Part shown: positions 16,438-24,668 of the stretch, one piece after another
Layout: the number at the start of each line of letters is the position of its first letter
Position numbering within the stretch: position 1 is the first letter of the stretch
DNA from: JBAWXE01 sp037144255
GTDB lineage: Bacteria; Bacteroidota; Bacteroidia; Chitinophagales; Chitinophagaceae
Direction: 5' to 3'
Assembly (NCBI GenBank): GCA_037144255.1
Contig: JBAWXE010000015.1
Coordinates: 1 to 36,588 of the forward strand
DNA length: 36,588 nt
Position numbers and translations under genes: made by a program
The notes under the pieces: generated by a model
Told to the model about the DNA's origin: nothing
The model's database searches: none
Seen by the model: only the letters and a program-made list of their open reading frames with translations

Positions 16438-17472
16438 TTATTTTTCTCGGCTTTCTCCCCAAAAATGCACGCCAAGCCCCGCCTCATTATTGATACTTAC
16501 CTTACCATTGCTATTATATATTAATCCATCAGCTACATCTTCTTTCAACAATAATGGTCCATCCATATCTACCTCATTAAGTAATGGTAGCAAATGTGCA
16601 ATAGCTGCAGAACCTATAGTACTTTCATTCATAGAGCCCACCATTAGCTTCAGACCTAGTTTACGGGCATTGGGTATCATACGTAGTGCCGGGGTGATGC
16701 CACCACACTTGGTCAGTTTGATATTGATACCATGAAAACTATCTGCACATTTGGCCACATCATCTTCTGTACGGCAGCTCTCATCCGCAAACAATGGTAT
16801 AGGGGATATTGCCTTCAGTGCTTTCATTTGTTCGTATTCATCTCTTTGCAATGGTTGCTCTACAAGTGTGACATTCAGTGCATGTAGCTCTGGCAACAAC
16901 ATTTTTGCATCTTCAAAGGATAATCCTTCATTAGCATCCACCCTGAAAGGAGCAGTTGTGTGTACCCTCAAGGCTCTAATAAGGTCTATGTCTGCAGCCT
17001 TACTCATTTTTATCTTGTACAAAGGCCATGGATGTGCATTCATTTTAGCTACCATAGCCTCTTTAGTATCAATACCTAGTGTATAATCTGTTATAGGCAT
17101 ATCGCTCCAATGCAGGCCCAATAACTGATATAGTGGTTTTCTTCGCATACGTGCAAAGAGGTCCCAGCCGGCAATATCCAGTGCTGCTATCAGAAAATGC
17201 TCCCCTGGTATCAAATGGTGTAGAAAATGCCAATAGCGCATAGGGTCTGTAAAGGCATAACGCTCTAACATACCCCTTTTGGCCTCCAGCGATGCTATCA
17301 TACCTTCTACGGTCACATTATAGTATGTAATGGCTGGTGCTTCGCCATAACCGGTCAGGTTTCCCATTCCCAAACTCACCACAAGGGTAGGTTGGTGTGT
17401 TTTGGTGCCTTTGGATATAGTAAAAGGATATTCAAAGGCCAGATCAAAAGGAAAATAACGTAGATGAAGCAT
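16438..17472 (-). CDS. Dipeptide (L-Ala-D/L-Glu) epimerase, enolase superfamily
   Basis: 344-residue muconate-lactonising-type enolase superfamily member. The catalytic lysine motif KIKMSK (residues about 154-159), metal ligands in RVDANEG (about 176), VEQPL (about 203) and FADESC (about 228), and the second catalytic Lys in INIKLTKCGG (about 252) are all present. The KxK pattern and the DES/KLTKCGG block fit the L-Ala-D/L-Glu epimerase group, which processes murein-derived dipeptides during cell-wall recycling. The exact dipeptide cannot be fixed from sequence. It is upstream of murB on the same strand. Its start codon lies 43 bp from the divergent glycosyltransferase start. Confidence 0.88.
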   Translation of the reverse strand: MLHLRYFPFDLAFEYPFTISKGTKTHQPTLVVSLGMGNLTGYGEAPAITYYNVTVEGMIASLEAKRGMLERYAFTDPMRYWHFLHHLIPGEHFLIAALDIAGWDLFARMRRKPLYQLLGLHWSDMPITDYTLGIDTKEAMVAKMNAHPWPLYKIKMSKAADIDLIRALRVHTTAPFRVDANEGLSFEDAKMLLPELHALNVTLVEQPLQRDEYEQMKALKAISPIPLFADESCRTEDDVAKCADSFHGINIKLTKCGGITPALRMIPNARKLGLKLMVGSMNESTIGSAAIAHLLPLLNEVDMDGPLLLKEDVADGLIYNSNGKVSINNEAGLGVHFWGESREK

Positions 17473-17488
17473 TCGTTAAAATTGCGAT

Positions 17489-17496
17489 TAATTTTG
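17489..17496 (+). promoter_or_regulatory. Glycosyltransferase promoter, -7 motif
   Basis: TAatTTTG followed by C, with the expected transcription start near 17502. It rules out the upstream ATG at 17464 as start of the following gene and supports the ATG at 17515. Confidence 0.55.
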
Positions 17497-17514
17497 CAAC
17501 CGGAGAATTTCTTT

Positions 17515-19167
17515 ATGCCTAAAATTCCTTTCTGGGTTTTTATCATCATTGCGGTACTGCATTTTTCGGCAGTAAGGGTAGACATTATGGATATTGATGC
17601 ATCGCAATATGCCGAGATCAGCCGGGAAATGGCATATAGTGGCGATTATCTGCACATTTATGATCGTGGGCATAATTATCTCGATAAACCACCTTTCTTG
17701 TTTTGGGCCGGTGCTATGAGTATGAAGGCTTTCGGTCCTACTAATTTTGGATACAGGTTCCCTTCTATATTATTTGCACTATTGGCCATATATGCTACAT
17801 ACCGTTTGGCAAAACTTCTCTATGACGAGACTACGGGGCGCATTGCAGCATTGATATTAGCTACCTGTCAGGGTTTATTCCTTATGACCAATGATGTACG
17901 TTGCGATACCATACTTATGGGATGGGTCATTACAGCTATGTGGCTCATACAGGAGTGGGTAGTAAGCAGGAAACTGCCATATCTCTTACTGGGTAGCATT
18001 TGTATAGCCTTTGGCATGATGACCAAAGGCCCAATAGCTCTCATGGCGCCGGTATTTGCTTTTGGTATCGATTGGGTGTTGAAACGTCACTGGAAACTGA
18101 TTTTCCATCCTGCACATTTACTGGCAATACTTATTATTGCAGCTATACTCATACCAATGAGTATAGGATTGTATGAGCAATACGATCTGCATCCTGATAA
18201 ATGGATAGATGGCAAACAAGGCACATCCGGATTACGCTTCTTTTTCTGGACACAAAGTTTTGGTAGGATAACAGGTGAAAATACCTGGCACAATGGTGCC
18301 GATTTTAGTTTCCTGATTGTGAATATGTTATGGTCTTTTCTGCCATGGATGTTCTTATTCCTCCCTGCGCTTTGGATAAGACTAAGAGAGTTATACAAAC
18401 AGAAATTTCGTTTAAGTCCTCAACAAGAATGGGTGTCCACAGGTGGCTTTTTGCTGGCATATATTTCATTGGGCTCATCGCAATACCAACTACCCCATTA
18501 TATTTTTGTCGTATTCCCATTGGCAGCTATTAGTACTGCCGGTTTGTTCAAGGAATTTTTCGAAGGACAGCGATATCCTAAATTATATAAGGTGCTGCGT
18601 TCCATACAAACCGGTGTTACAGTATTGCTCTTTATCGGTGTTTTACTCATTCTTACTATTGTTTTCCCTGGCAATTATGTGGCCATTGTATTATGGGTAC
18701 TGGCCTTATGTGTTTGGATAGCCTTGATATTGCGTAAAGGGCTAACTGCTAAAACGCTATGGCTCAGCTCAGCTACTATGATATTGATCAACCTATTTCT
18801 TACCCATCTTTTCTATTATCAGTTATTGCAATATCAGGTAGGCCCACAAGTAGGTCGTTACATAAAGGACAACCATATACCGCAAGAAAAAGTAATGACC
18901 TATCGAATGCACGATCCGCTGAATAGTTTACACTTTTATGCACAACAGGTCATCAGAGTATTTGAGAATGTATATGTGCCTGCTACCACTGGCGACTATG
19001 TATTGACTATGGATGATGGTTTACAGGAATTCAAGCAGAAAGGCCTGCAATTCACTATCCTAAAACAAGGGGAGTTATTTAAGGTCAGCGAACTTACTCC
19101 CGATTTTTTAGGATATTTATCTCGACATAAGGCTACTCGTCCATATTACTTCATACAGATCAGGTAA
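17515..19167 (+). CDS. ArnT/PMT-type membrane glycosyltransferase (GT-C fold)
   Basis: About 550 residues with roughly a dozen hydrophobic helices. The first external loop carries DIDASQYAEISREMAYSGDYL, the acidic motif that in ArnT and related PMT-family enzymes binds metal and the polyprenyl-phosphate sugar donor, followed by YLDKPPFLFW, a signature of this group. The family transfers a sugar from a polyprenyl-phosphate carrier to a lipid or protein outside the inner membrane. The acceptor, for example lipid A, is not determined here. The frame is open from an ATG at 17464, but the promoter motif at 17489-17496 and overlap with the divergent epimerase start favour 17515 (MPKIPFWVF). Confidence 0.88.
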   Translation: MPKIPFWVFIIIAVLHFSAVRVDIMDIDASQYAEISREMAYSGDYLHIYDRGHNYLDKPPFLFWAGAMSMKAFGPTNFGYRFPSILFALLAIYATYRLAKLLYDETTGRIAALILATCQGLFLMTNDVRCDTILMGWVITAMWLIQEWVVSRKLPYLLLGSICIAFGMMTKGPIALMAPVFAFGIDWVLKRHWKLIFHPAHLLAILIIAAILIPMSIGLYEQYDLHPDKWIDGKQGTSGLRFFFWTQSFGRITGENTWHNGADFSFLIVNMLWSFLPWMFLFLPALWIRLRELYKQKFRLSPQQEWVSTGGFLLAYISLGSSQYQLPHYIFVVFPLAAISTAGLFKEFFEGQRYPKLYKVLRSIQTGVTVLLFIGVLLILTIVFPGNYVAIVLWVLALCVWIALILRKGLTAKTLWLSSATMILINLFLTHLFYYQLLQYQVGPQVGRYIKDNHIPQEKVMTYRMHDPLNSLHFYAQQVIRVFENVYVPATTGDYVLTMDDGLQEFKQKGLQFTILKQGELFKVSELTPDFLGYLSRHKATRPYYFIQIR

Positions 19168-19168
19168 T

Positions 19169-19945
19169 CTACTTTCTATTGAATTGTTTGAAATAATAGG
19201 TTAAAGTACCTTCTTCTATTATCAGTTCATTATCCTCACATTTGATCACTTTCAGTATTCTCTTGTCCTTGCCTTCGCAGTTAAGTATTTGGTTACTATA
19301 GCTTTCTATGAACCATCCTGCTTTGTTATTAGGATCATTTGTAGCCAATACGCTGCCCAACCTGCCATTCTTTGCCACACTGTCTACTACTACAGCTTTC
19401 AGTATTCTGCTATAGTCTACTGTTCCTGTAGGTAATGCACTACTGGTGCGTTTGTACACAGACCAATGACCTATCATTTGCTGTATACTGGTTACAGGTT
19501 TATATACTTCTGCTTTCTTCGCTGGCAGTGGGGGTGGCACTTGCGATGCTACAATACTAGGGGTACCCGGTTTTGTAGTTGTCCTCATTCCGGGCTTTGG
19601 CGGTGGTGTATATGGGTAGAAATCATGTATGACAGAATCTTCCTTCAATACCAAATGAGCAGGTTTATTCTCTAATATCTCATATATATGACGACCCATA
19701 TCAAGGTTCTTCTCTTCCTCTATCTTATATGTTCCATGAAACCCATAGCCCCCTACTTTTTGCCAGAAATACTTATCCCCCTTGAATTCTATGGTTATAG
19801 TATCTGTATAACTCAATGCCTGCCAATCACGATTCACCCTTTTTATTTCTTTCCATTGGCCTGAGAGGTAATTAGTATTTTTATCTTTACAGTATGCCAA
19901 AACAGGCAAAAAGGATAATAACAGTATGATGAGTGATCTTTTCAT
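19169..19945 (-). CDS. Exported protein with two lipocalin-like halves
   Basis: I do not recognise a named family. From the ATG at 19945 the product starts with a clear signal peptide (MKRSLIILLLSFLPVLAYC). Two similar-looking halves follow: LSGQWKEIKRV... with strand-rich TITIEFKGDKYFWQKVGG, and IGHWSVYKRTS... ending in ELIIEEGTLTYYFKQF. Each begins with the GxW start typical of lipocalin-like or DUF4488-type small barrels. A proline-rich linker (PPPKPG, PPPLPAKK) joins them. It is probably periplasmic, or a lipoprotein if the Cys after the hydrophobic run is used. The frame opens at 19996, but that start would overlap the divergent amidase gene. It converges on the glycosyltransferase with 1 bp between stops. 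Confidence 0.65.
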   Translation of the reverse strand: MKRSLIILLLSFLPVLAYCKDKNTNYLSGQWKEIKRVNRDWQALSYTDTITIEFKGDKYFWQKVGGYGFHGTYKIEEEKNLDMGRHIYEILENKPAHLVLKEDSVIHDFYPYTPPPKPGMRTTTKPGTPSIVASQVPPPLPAKKAEVYKPVTSIQQMIGHWSVYKRTSSALPTGTVDYSRILKAVVVDSVAKNGRLGSVLATNDPNNKAGWFIESYSNQILNCEGKDKRILKVIKCEDNELIIEEGTLTYYFKQFNRK

Positions 19946-19994
19946 TTCATGAAATATATAGTGTAAATATCCGTTAAAAAGTAATTCGGTTATC

Positions 19995-20777
19995 ATGTCT
20001 ACTCAACAATTGAATATAACGCTCATACAACACGACATAGTATGGGAAGATAAACAAGCCAATCTGCAGCAATATGAACAATATATAGCCGGCATTAAGG
20101 AGAAAAGAGAAATAGTAGTGCTTCCGGAGATGTTCAGTACCGGTTTTAGTATGGCACCTGAAAGATTAGCAGAGCCTATGTCTGGCAGCTCTGTGCAGTG
20201 GATGAAAGACATAGCTCACAAATATCGTTGCATTCTTACAGGTAGTCTCATTATTGAAGTTAACGGTCATTTCTACAATCGCCTTTTATGGGTGCAGCCC
20301 GACGGCCAATTAGGCTATTATGATAAAAGACACTTGTTTGCCTATGGCAATGAGGATAAACATTATACTCCCGGCGAAAAACGTTTGATTGTACAGGTAA
20401 AAGGCTGGCGTATATGTTTATTAGTTTGTTATGATCTGCGTTTCCCTATTTGGGCACGAAATCAGAACGAGGAATATGATATACTGCTATATGTAGCCAA
20501 CTGGCCCGAAAGACGCAGTCTGGCATGGAAAACCTTATTGCAGGCCAGAGCCATTGAGAATATGAGCTATGTGGTAGGTGTTAATCGCATAGGTACAGAT
20601 GCCAAGGATATTAACTATTGCGGAGAAAGTAGTGTCTTTAACCCCTTAGGAGAAAAAATATGGCAACAGCCTGTAGCTGTACTTACCCATACAGTTACCT
20701 TACATAAAGAGGTCTTGCAACAGGCCAGAATGGATTACCCTTTTCTGAAGGATTCAGACAAGTTCCTGTTATTATAA
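19995..20777 (+). CDS. Carbon-nitrogen hydrolase, nitrilase superfamily (omega-amidase/YafV type)
   Basis: 260-residue cytoplasmic amidohydrolase with the full nitrilase triad: Glu45 in VLPEMFSTGFSM, Lys111 in YYDKRHLFAYG and Cys145 in LVCYDLRFPIWAR. The EMFSTGFSM and NEDKHYTPG segments are those of the YafV/omega-amidase (Nit2-like) group, which deaminates alpha-ketoglutaramate and similar omega-amides. It is followed 19 bp later by a lipoprotein gene with no obvious link in function. Confidence 0.9.
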   Translation: MSTQQLNITLIQHDIVWEDKQANLQQYEQYIAGIKEKREIVVLPEMFSTGFSMAPERLAEPMSGSSVQWMKDIAHKYRCILTGSLIIEVNGHFYNRLLWVQPDGQLGYYDKRHLFAYGNEDKHYTPGEKRLIVQVKGWRICLLVCYDLRFPIWARNQNEEYDILLYVANWPERRSLAWKTLLQARAIENMSYVVGVNRIGTDAKDINYCGESSVFNPLGEKIWQQPVAVLTHTVTLHKEVLQQARMDYPFLKDSDKFLLL

Positions 20778-20796
20778 TCCACAACTAATATTAATC

Positions 20797-21306
20797 ATGT
20801 TCAGACAGATATTATTATCAATTTTCATTCTAACGGTCACCATCTGTTCTTGTACTACTACAGATAATAATGTCACCTGTGTAGCTGCTCCAGCCATAGA
20901 GAATCTTAAATTCAGAGTAGTAGATACTGCTGGTCACGATCTGCTCGATACATCAAAGTATAGAATATACTCTCCGGATAGCTTATTTGGCCTACAACCT
21001 TGTAATCTGAATGATACCCTTATTTCCAAAGTGGTCAAATACTTTCTGCCAACCAGCAAAAAGGGCGAAAGTGGTTACGTCTTTTGGTTTCAGAATGCTC
21101 ACAACCCAGCCATAGGCGAAATGGATAGTTGTTATACTATATATATCAAATGGGACCATCTGCGCACAGATACTATCGTTTGGCACTATACCATCGATTC
21201 ACTCAGCCATTGCCGTGAACAGAAAATGGCTACGGTATATTATAATGGCACTATTGTTACACCAACATATGATACCGCATACCAATATTATTTCTTAAAA
21301 AAGTAA
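20797..21306 (+). CDS. Small hypothetical lipoprotein
   Basis: 169 residues, no family recognised. The N-terminus is a lipoprotein signal (MFRQILLSIFILTVTICSC) with the lipobox ICSC, so it is anchored in the envelope. The mature part is rich in beta-strand-like and aromatic residues with four further Cys (in VTCVAAP, QPCNLN, DSCYTIY, SHCREQ), enough for two disulfides. The C-terminal segment AYQYYFLKK is hydrophobic and aromatic. It lies 19 bp after the amidase gene; the RND gene downstream has its own promoter motif. Confidence 0.7.
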   Translation: MFRQILLSIFILTVTICSCTTTDNNVTCVAAPAIENLKFRVVDTAGHDLLDTSKYRIYSPDSLFGLQPCNLNDTLISKVVKYFLPTSKKGESGYVFWFQNAHNPAIGEMDSCYTIYIKWDHLRTDTIVWHYTIDSLSHCREQKMATVYYNGTIVTPTYDTAYQYYFLKK

Positions 21307-21321
21307 GTCCTCTTATTTTAT

Positions 21322-21329
21322 TACTTTTG
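21322..21329 (+). promoter_or_regulatory. RND-transporter promoter, -7 motif
   Basis: TActTTTG followed by CC, 22 bp before the ATG at 21352. This gives a very short leader, common in this phylum. Confidence 0.55.
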
Positions 21330-21351
21330 CCCTTCAATTTTTTCTACAATT

Positions 21352-23724
21352 ATGTGGCACCGCATAGCGGCCTTTGTCATCAAATTTCGTCTGGCACTTC
21401 TGATATTATTACTGGGAGTTACTAGTGTAATGGGCTATTTCGCATCCAAGGTGCAACTCAGTTATGAGTTCACTAGTGCCATACCTACAGATAATGCCAA
21501 GTATAAAGACTATCAGGCTTTTCGCAAACAATTTGGCGAAGATGGTAATATGATGGTAATTGGTGTGCAGGTAGACAACTTTTTCGATCCTTCTTTTTTT
21601 AATGATTATGCCACTTTAGTACACCAACTGGAAAAGACCCATGCGGTAGAGAATGTACTCAGCATCCCGGGTGCTATCAATTTAGTAAAGGATACAACAA
21701 AACAACAATTTACCGTAGTAAAATTATTGAACGAAGCCACAGCAGCCAATACAGATAGTTTTAAGAATGCCTTTTGTAACCTTCCATTCTATAAAGGTTT
21801 TTTATATAATCCAGATACCAAGGCTTACTTAATGCTGCTGCGCATAGATAAACAGGTGCTCAATTCTAAAAATCGTACAGCAGTAGTAAAAAGAATCGTT
21901 AGCGCCAGCGATTCCTTCGGAGAAAGGCATCATACCATCATGCATTATTCGGGCTTGCCACTTATACGTACAGTAATGGCTACCCGCGTGCAGCAGGAGA
22001 TGAGGTTGTTTCTCCTTATGTCCTTTGTGCTTACAGCAGTTATTTTGGCACTATTCTTCCGTTCATTTGTTGCTGTGCTTACTTCCATGTTGGTGGTAGC
22101 TATAGGGGTTATATGGTCTTTAGGTACTATATTTTTACTCAGTTATAAGATCACATTACTTACTGCACTCATACCACCTCTGGTAGTAGTTATAGGAATC
22201 CCCAACTGCGTTTATTTCCTCAATAAATATCATGCAGAATACAACAAACACCAGAACAAGACCAGAGCATTATTGCGCATGGTAGATCGTATGGGGATTG
22301 TTACACTCTTTACCAACCTTACTGCTGCAATTGGTTTTGGGGTATTCTTTTTTACCAAAAGTGCCATACTCAAAGAATTTGGCCTAGTGGCTGGTATCAA
22401 TATCATGGCATTATTCTTTATATCTCTGGTATTCATACCCGCTTTATTCAGTTTCTTGCCGGCACCTAAAATGCACCATACCAGTTATTTGGAAAGTCGT
22501 ATTTGGAATAAGGTCCTAGATGCCATAACAAATATGGTATTCCATTACAGGGTATGGATATATGGCATCACTTTTGTTGCAAGTATTGTAGCTGTAATTG
22601 GGATTACGCGTCTGAAGAGTGTGGGGCATATTGTAGACGACCTACCTAAATCAGATAAAGTATATCAAGACCTGATATTCTTTGAAAAGAATTTCCATGG
22701 GGTCATGCCTTTAGAAATAGTGATCGATACCAAGAAAAAGAACGGTGTTATTTCTCTGGCAGTTTTTGAAAAAATGGATGAACTCATCACCTATGTCAAA
22801 AAATTCCCCGAGATAGGTCATGCACTTTCTATTACAGAGGGTATCAAGTTTGCTCGTCAGGGTTTTAACGATGGTGATAGCAATAGTTATGCCATTCCAG
22901 GTAGTTTCGATCTGGTATTCATGCAGCCTTATTTAAGAGCAAAAGGAAAAGAAAAGAACAACATATTCAATAAACTGCTGAGCTCTTTTATGGATAGTTC
23001 CCATCAGAAGACTCGTATCAGTATCAGTATGGCCGATGTAGGTTCTAAACGCTTACCACAATTATTAGATAGTATTCGCCCTAAGACTTATGAGCTTTTC
23101 GATACTACAAAATACTCTGTAACATTTACCGGCACCAGTATCGTATTTCTTGAAGGAAGTCACTTTATCATAAATAGCCTTAGGGACAGTTTGATACTTG
23201 CTTTCCTCATGATATTCGGTTGCATGATATTCCTGTTCCGTTCTTGGCGTATACTCCTTATTTCTGTCGTTATTAATATAGTGCCATTACTCATTACTGC
23301 TGGTATCATGGGCTGGGCTAATATACCTATCAAACCTTCTACTGTATTGGTGTTCAGTGTGGCATTAGGTATTACTATAGATGTTACGATACGTTTCTTG
23401 GTCAATTTCAAACAGGAATTATCACGTCATAATGACGATGTGGCATTTACTGTAAAACGTACTATCCACGATACCGGTTTAAGTATCATCTATACCTCCT
23501 TGATCTTGGTAGCAGGTTTTGGAGTTTTTGCCTTGTCGCATTTCGATGGCACCAAGGCATTAGGATACCTTACTTCACTCACACTATTATTAGCTATGAT
23601 CACCAATCTTACCTTACAACCTGCGTTATTGTTGTGGATGGATAAGGTACTTCGCAAAACCGAAACTCCTGATTGGCTGATAGAAGAAGATGATGATACC
23701 GAAGAGATGAATGAAAACAGTTAA
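21352..23724 (+). CDS. RND/MMPL-family membrane transporter
   Basis: 790-residue inner-membrane protein with the duplicated RND layout: TM1 (about 12-30), a large periplasmic loop, then five or six clustered helices (about 220-370), a second TM1-like helix (about 400-420), a second periplasmic loop and a second helix cluster (about 615-770). The size and the VVVIGIPNCVYFLNKYH and LGITIDVTIRFLVNF segments, which sit where the proton-relay helix 4 of RND proteins lies, fit the MMPL/HpnN type that moves lipids or hydrophobic compounds, rather than the larger AcrB type. No membrane-fusion protein or TolC gene is adjacent. The next gene is a lipid hydroxylase, so a lipid substrate is an attractive but unproven idea. 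Confidence 0.88.
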   Translation: MWHRIAAFVIKFRLALLILLLGVTSVMGYFASKVQLSYEFTSAIPTDNAKYKDYQAFRKQFGEDGNMMVIGVQVDNFFDPSFFNDYATLVHQLEKTHAVENVLSIPGAINLVKDTTKQQFTVVKLLNEATAANTDSFKNAFCNLPFYKGFLYNPDTKAYLMLLRIDKQVLNSKNRTAVVKRIVSASDSFGERHHTIMHYSGLPLIRTVMATRVQQEMRLFLLMSFVLTAVILALFFRSFVAVLTSMLVVAIGVIWSLGTIFLLSYKITLLTALIPPLVVVIGIPNCVYFLNKYHAEYNKHQNKTRALLRMVDRMGIVTLFTNLTAAIGFGVFFFTKSAILKEFGLVAGINIMALFFISLVFIPALFSFLPAPKMHHTSYLESRIWNKVLDAITNMVFHYRVWIYGITFVASIVAVIGITRLKSVGHIVDDLPKSDKVYQDLIFFEKNFHGVMPLEIVIDTKKKNGVISLAVFEKMDELITYVKKFPEIGHALSITEGIKFARQGFNDGDSNSYAIPGSFDLVFMQPYLRAKGKEKNNIFNKLLSSFMDSSHQKTRISISMADVGSKRLPQLLDSIRPKTYELFDTTKYSVTFTGTSIVFLEGSHFIINSLRDSLILAFLMIFGCMIFLFRSWRILLISVVINIVPLLITAGIMGWANIPIKPSTVLVFSVALGITIDVTIRFLVNFKQELSRHNDDVAFTVKRTIHDTGLSIIYTSLILVAGFGVFALSHFDGTKALGYLTSLTLLLAMITNLTLQPALLLWMDKVLRKTETPDWLIEEDDDTEEMNENS

Positions 23725-23728
23725 TTCT

Positions 23729-23736
23729 TAATTTTG
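23729..23736 (+). promoter_or_regulatory. Fatty-acid hydroxylase promoter, -7 motif
   Basis: TAatTTTG directly after the RND stop codon. The expected transcription start is near 23742, which excludes the TTG at 23734 as a start codon and supports the ATG at 23761. Confidence 0.5.
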
Positions 23737-23760
23737 TATAAGGATACTCTATTGACCATT

Positions 23761-24375
23761 ATGCAATTGGATAAAATTAAGAACAAAGGACAAGGTCAAT
23801 TGTTCAAGAATGCTTACTTGGAAAGTATGACCAAAACCCACCCTGTGGTCATTTATAGCATATACCTTCCTGTTATCATTTTCCTGTTATACTATGGTCA
23901 TGCCTACAAAACATTGTATTTCAGTCAGGAATTGCTGTTGTTTATTGTTGGTATATTAGCTTGGACCCTATTTGAATACCTCATACATCGTTACCTGTTT
24001 CATATGGTAGCCAATAGCCCCAGAGCCAAACGTATTGCTTATAGTATACATGGTATTCACCACGAATTTCCCAGAGATAAAGAAAGACTCTTCATGCCCC
24101 CCGTGCCTAGCCTCATGCTGGCATGTCTTATTTTCTCTACTATGTATTTTACTTTGAGTGTAAATGCATTGGCAGTCTTTCCCGGCTTTTTATTAGGGTA
24201 TTTGGTTTATGGTTCTATGCATTATGCTATTCATGCTTTTGCTCCTCCTCCATTTCTAAAAGCATTATGGCGTAATCACCACTTGCATCATTACAAAACC
24301 CCGAACAAGGGTTTTGGTGTCAGTTCGGTTTTATGGGATGTCATTTTTCAGACAGTTCCTCAAAAAGAAGAATAA
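23761..24375 (+). CDS. Fatty acid 2-hydroxylase-like di-iron membrane enzyme
   Basis: About 204 residues with three or four membrane helices and the histidine clusters of the fatty-acid hydroxylase/sterol desaturase superfamily: YLIHRYLFH, HGIHHEFPRDKERLFMPP, MHYAIHAF and RNHHLHHYK. The HxxHH-x-(P)-D-x-x-R-L-x-(M/F)PP context is that of fatty acid 2-hydroxylase (FA2H/Scs7), which alpha-hydroxylates acyl chains of sphingolipids; sphingolipids and hydroxylated amino lipids are known in this phylum. A carotenoid hydroxylase is the main alternative. The frame extends to a TTG at 23734, which is inside the promoter motif. Confidence 0.85.
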   Translation: MQLDKIKNKGQGQLFKNAYLESMTKTHPVVIYSIYLPVIIFLLYYGHAYKTLYFSQELLLFIVGILAWTLFEYLIHRYLFHMVANSPRAKRIAYSIHGIHHEFPRDKERLFMPPVPSLMLACLIFSTMYFTLSVNALAVFPGFLLGYLVYGSMHYAIHAFAPPPFLKALWRNHHLHHYKTPNKGFGVSSVLWDVIFQTVPQKEE

Positions 24376-24668
24376 TTACTAATTATTAATTTCTAAACAA
24401 CTCATTGTAACTATCAAATAATAATGAGGAATAGTGATTTTGGCCATGTCTTATCCAAAATTAATTAAAAATAAAATCATATTGATTTTAATCAGGTATT
24501 CATCCAATTTTAATTATGAAAAAATAAAAAATTATCGCTTTTTCAAACGTTTTTTTCTGCAAATATGTCTATATTGTAATTGACTTATTTCTAAAATCCC
24601 CCTTAGACACTTTTCCATGGAAAAGGTTTAAGGTATTTTTTTCTTAAAATTAATTTAATACAACCCAA
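24376..24668. other. AT-rich leader region of the large T9SS gene
   Basis: No ORF. It holds two palindromes: TAAAATCA-TAT-TGATTTTA (24472-24490, perfect 8-bp arms) and TTTTCCATGGAAAA (24611-24624, perfect). Either could be an operator for the gene starting at 24669. No TAnnTTTG match in the right place was found. Confidence 0.5.
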
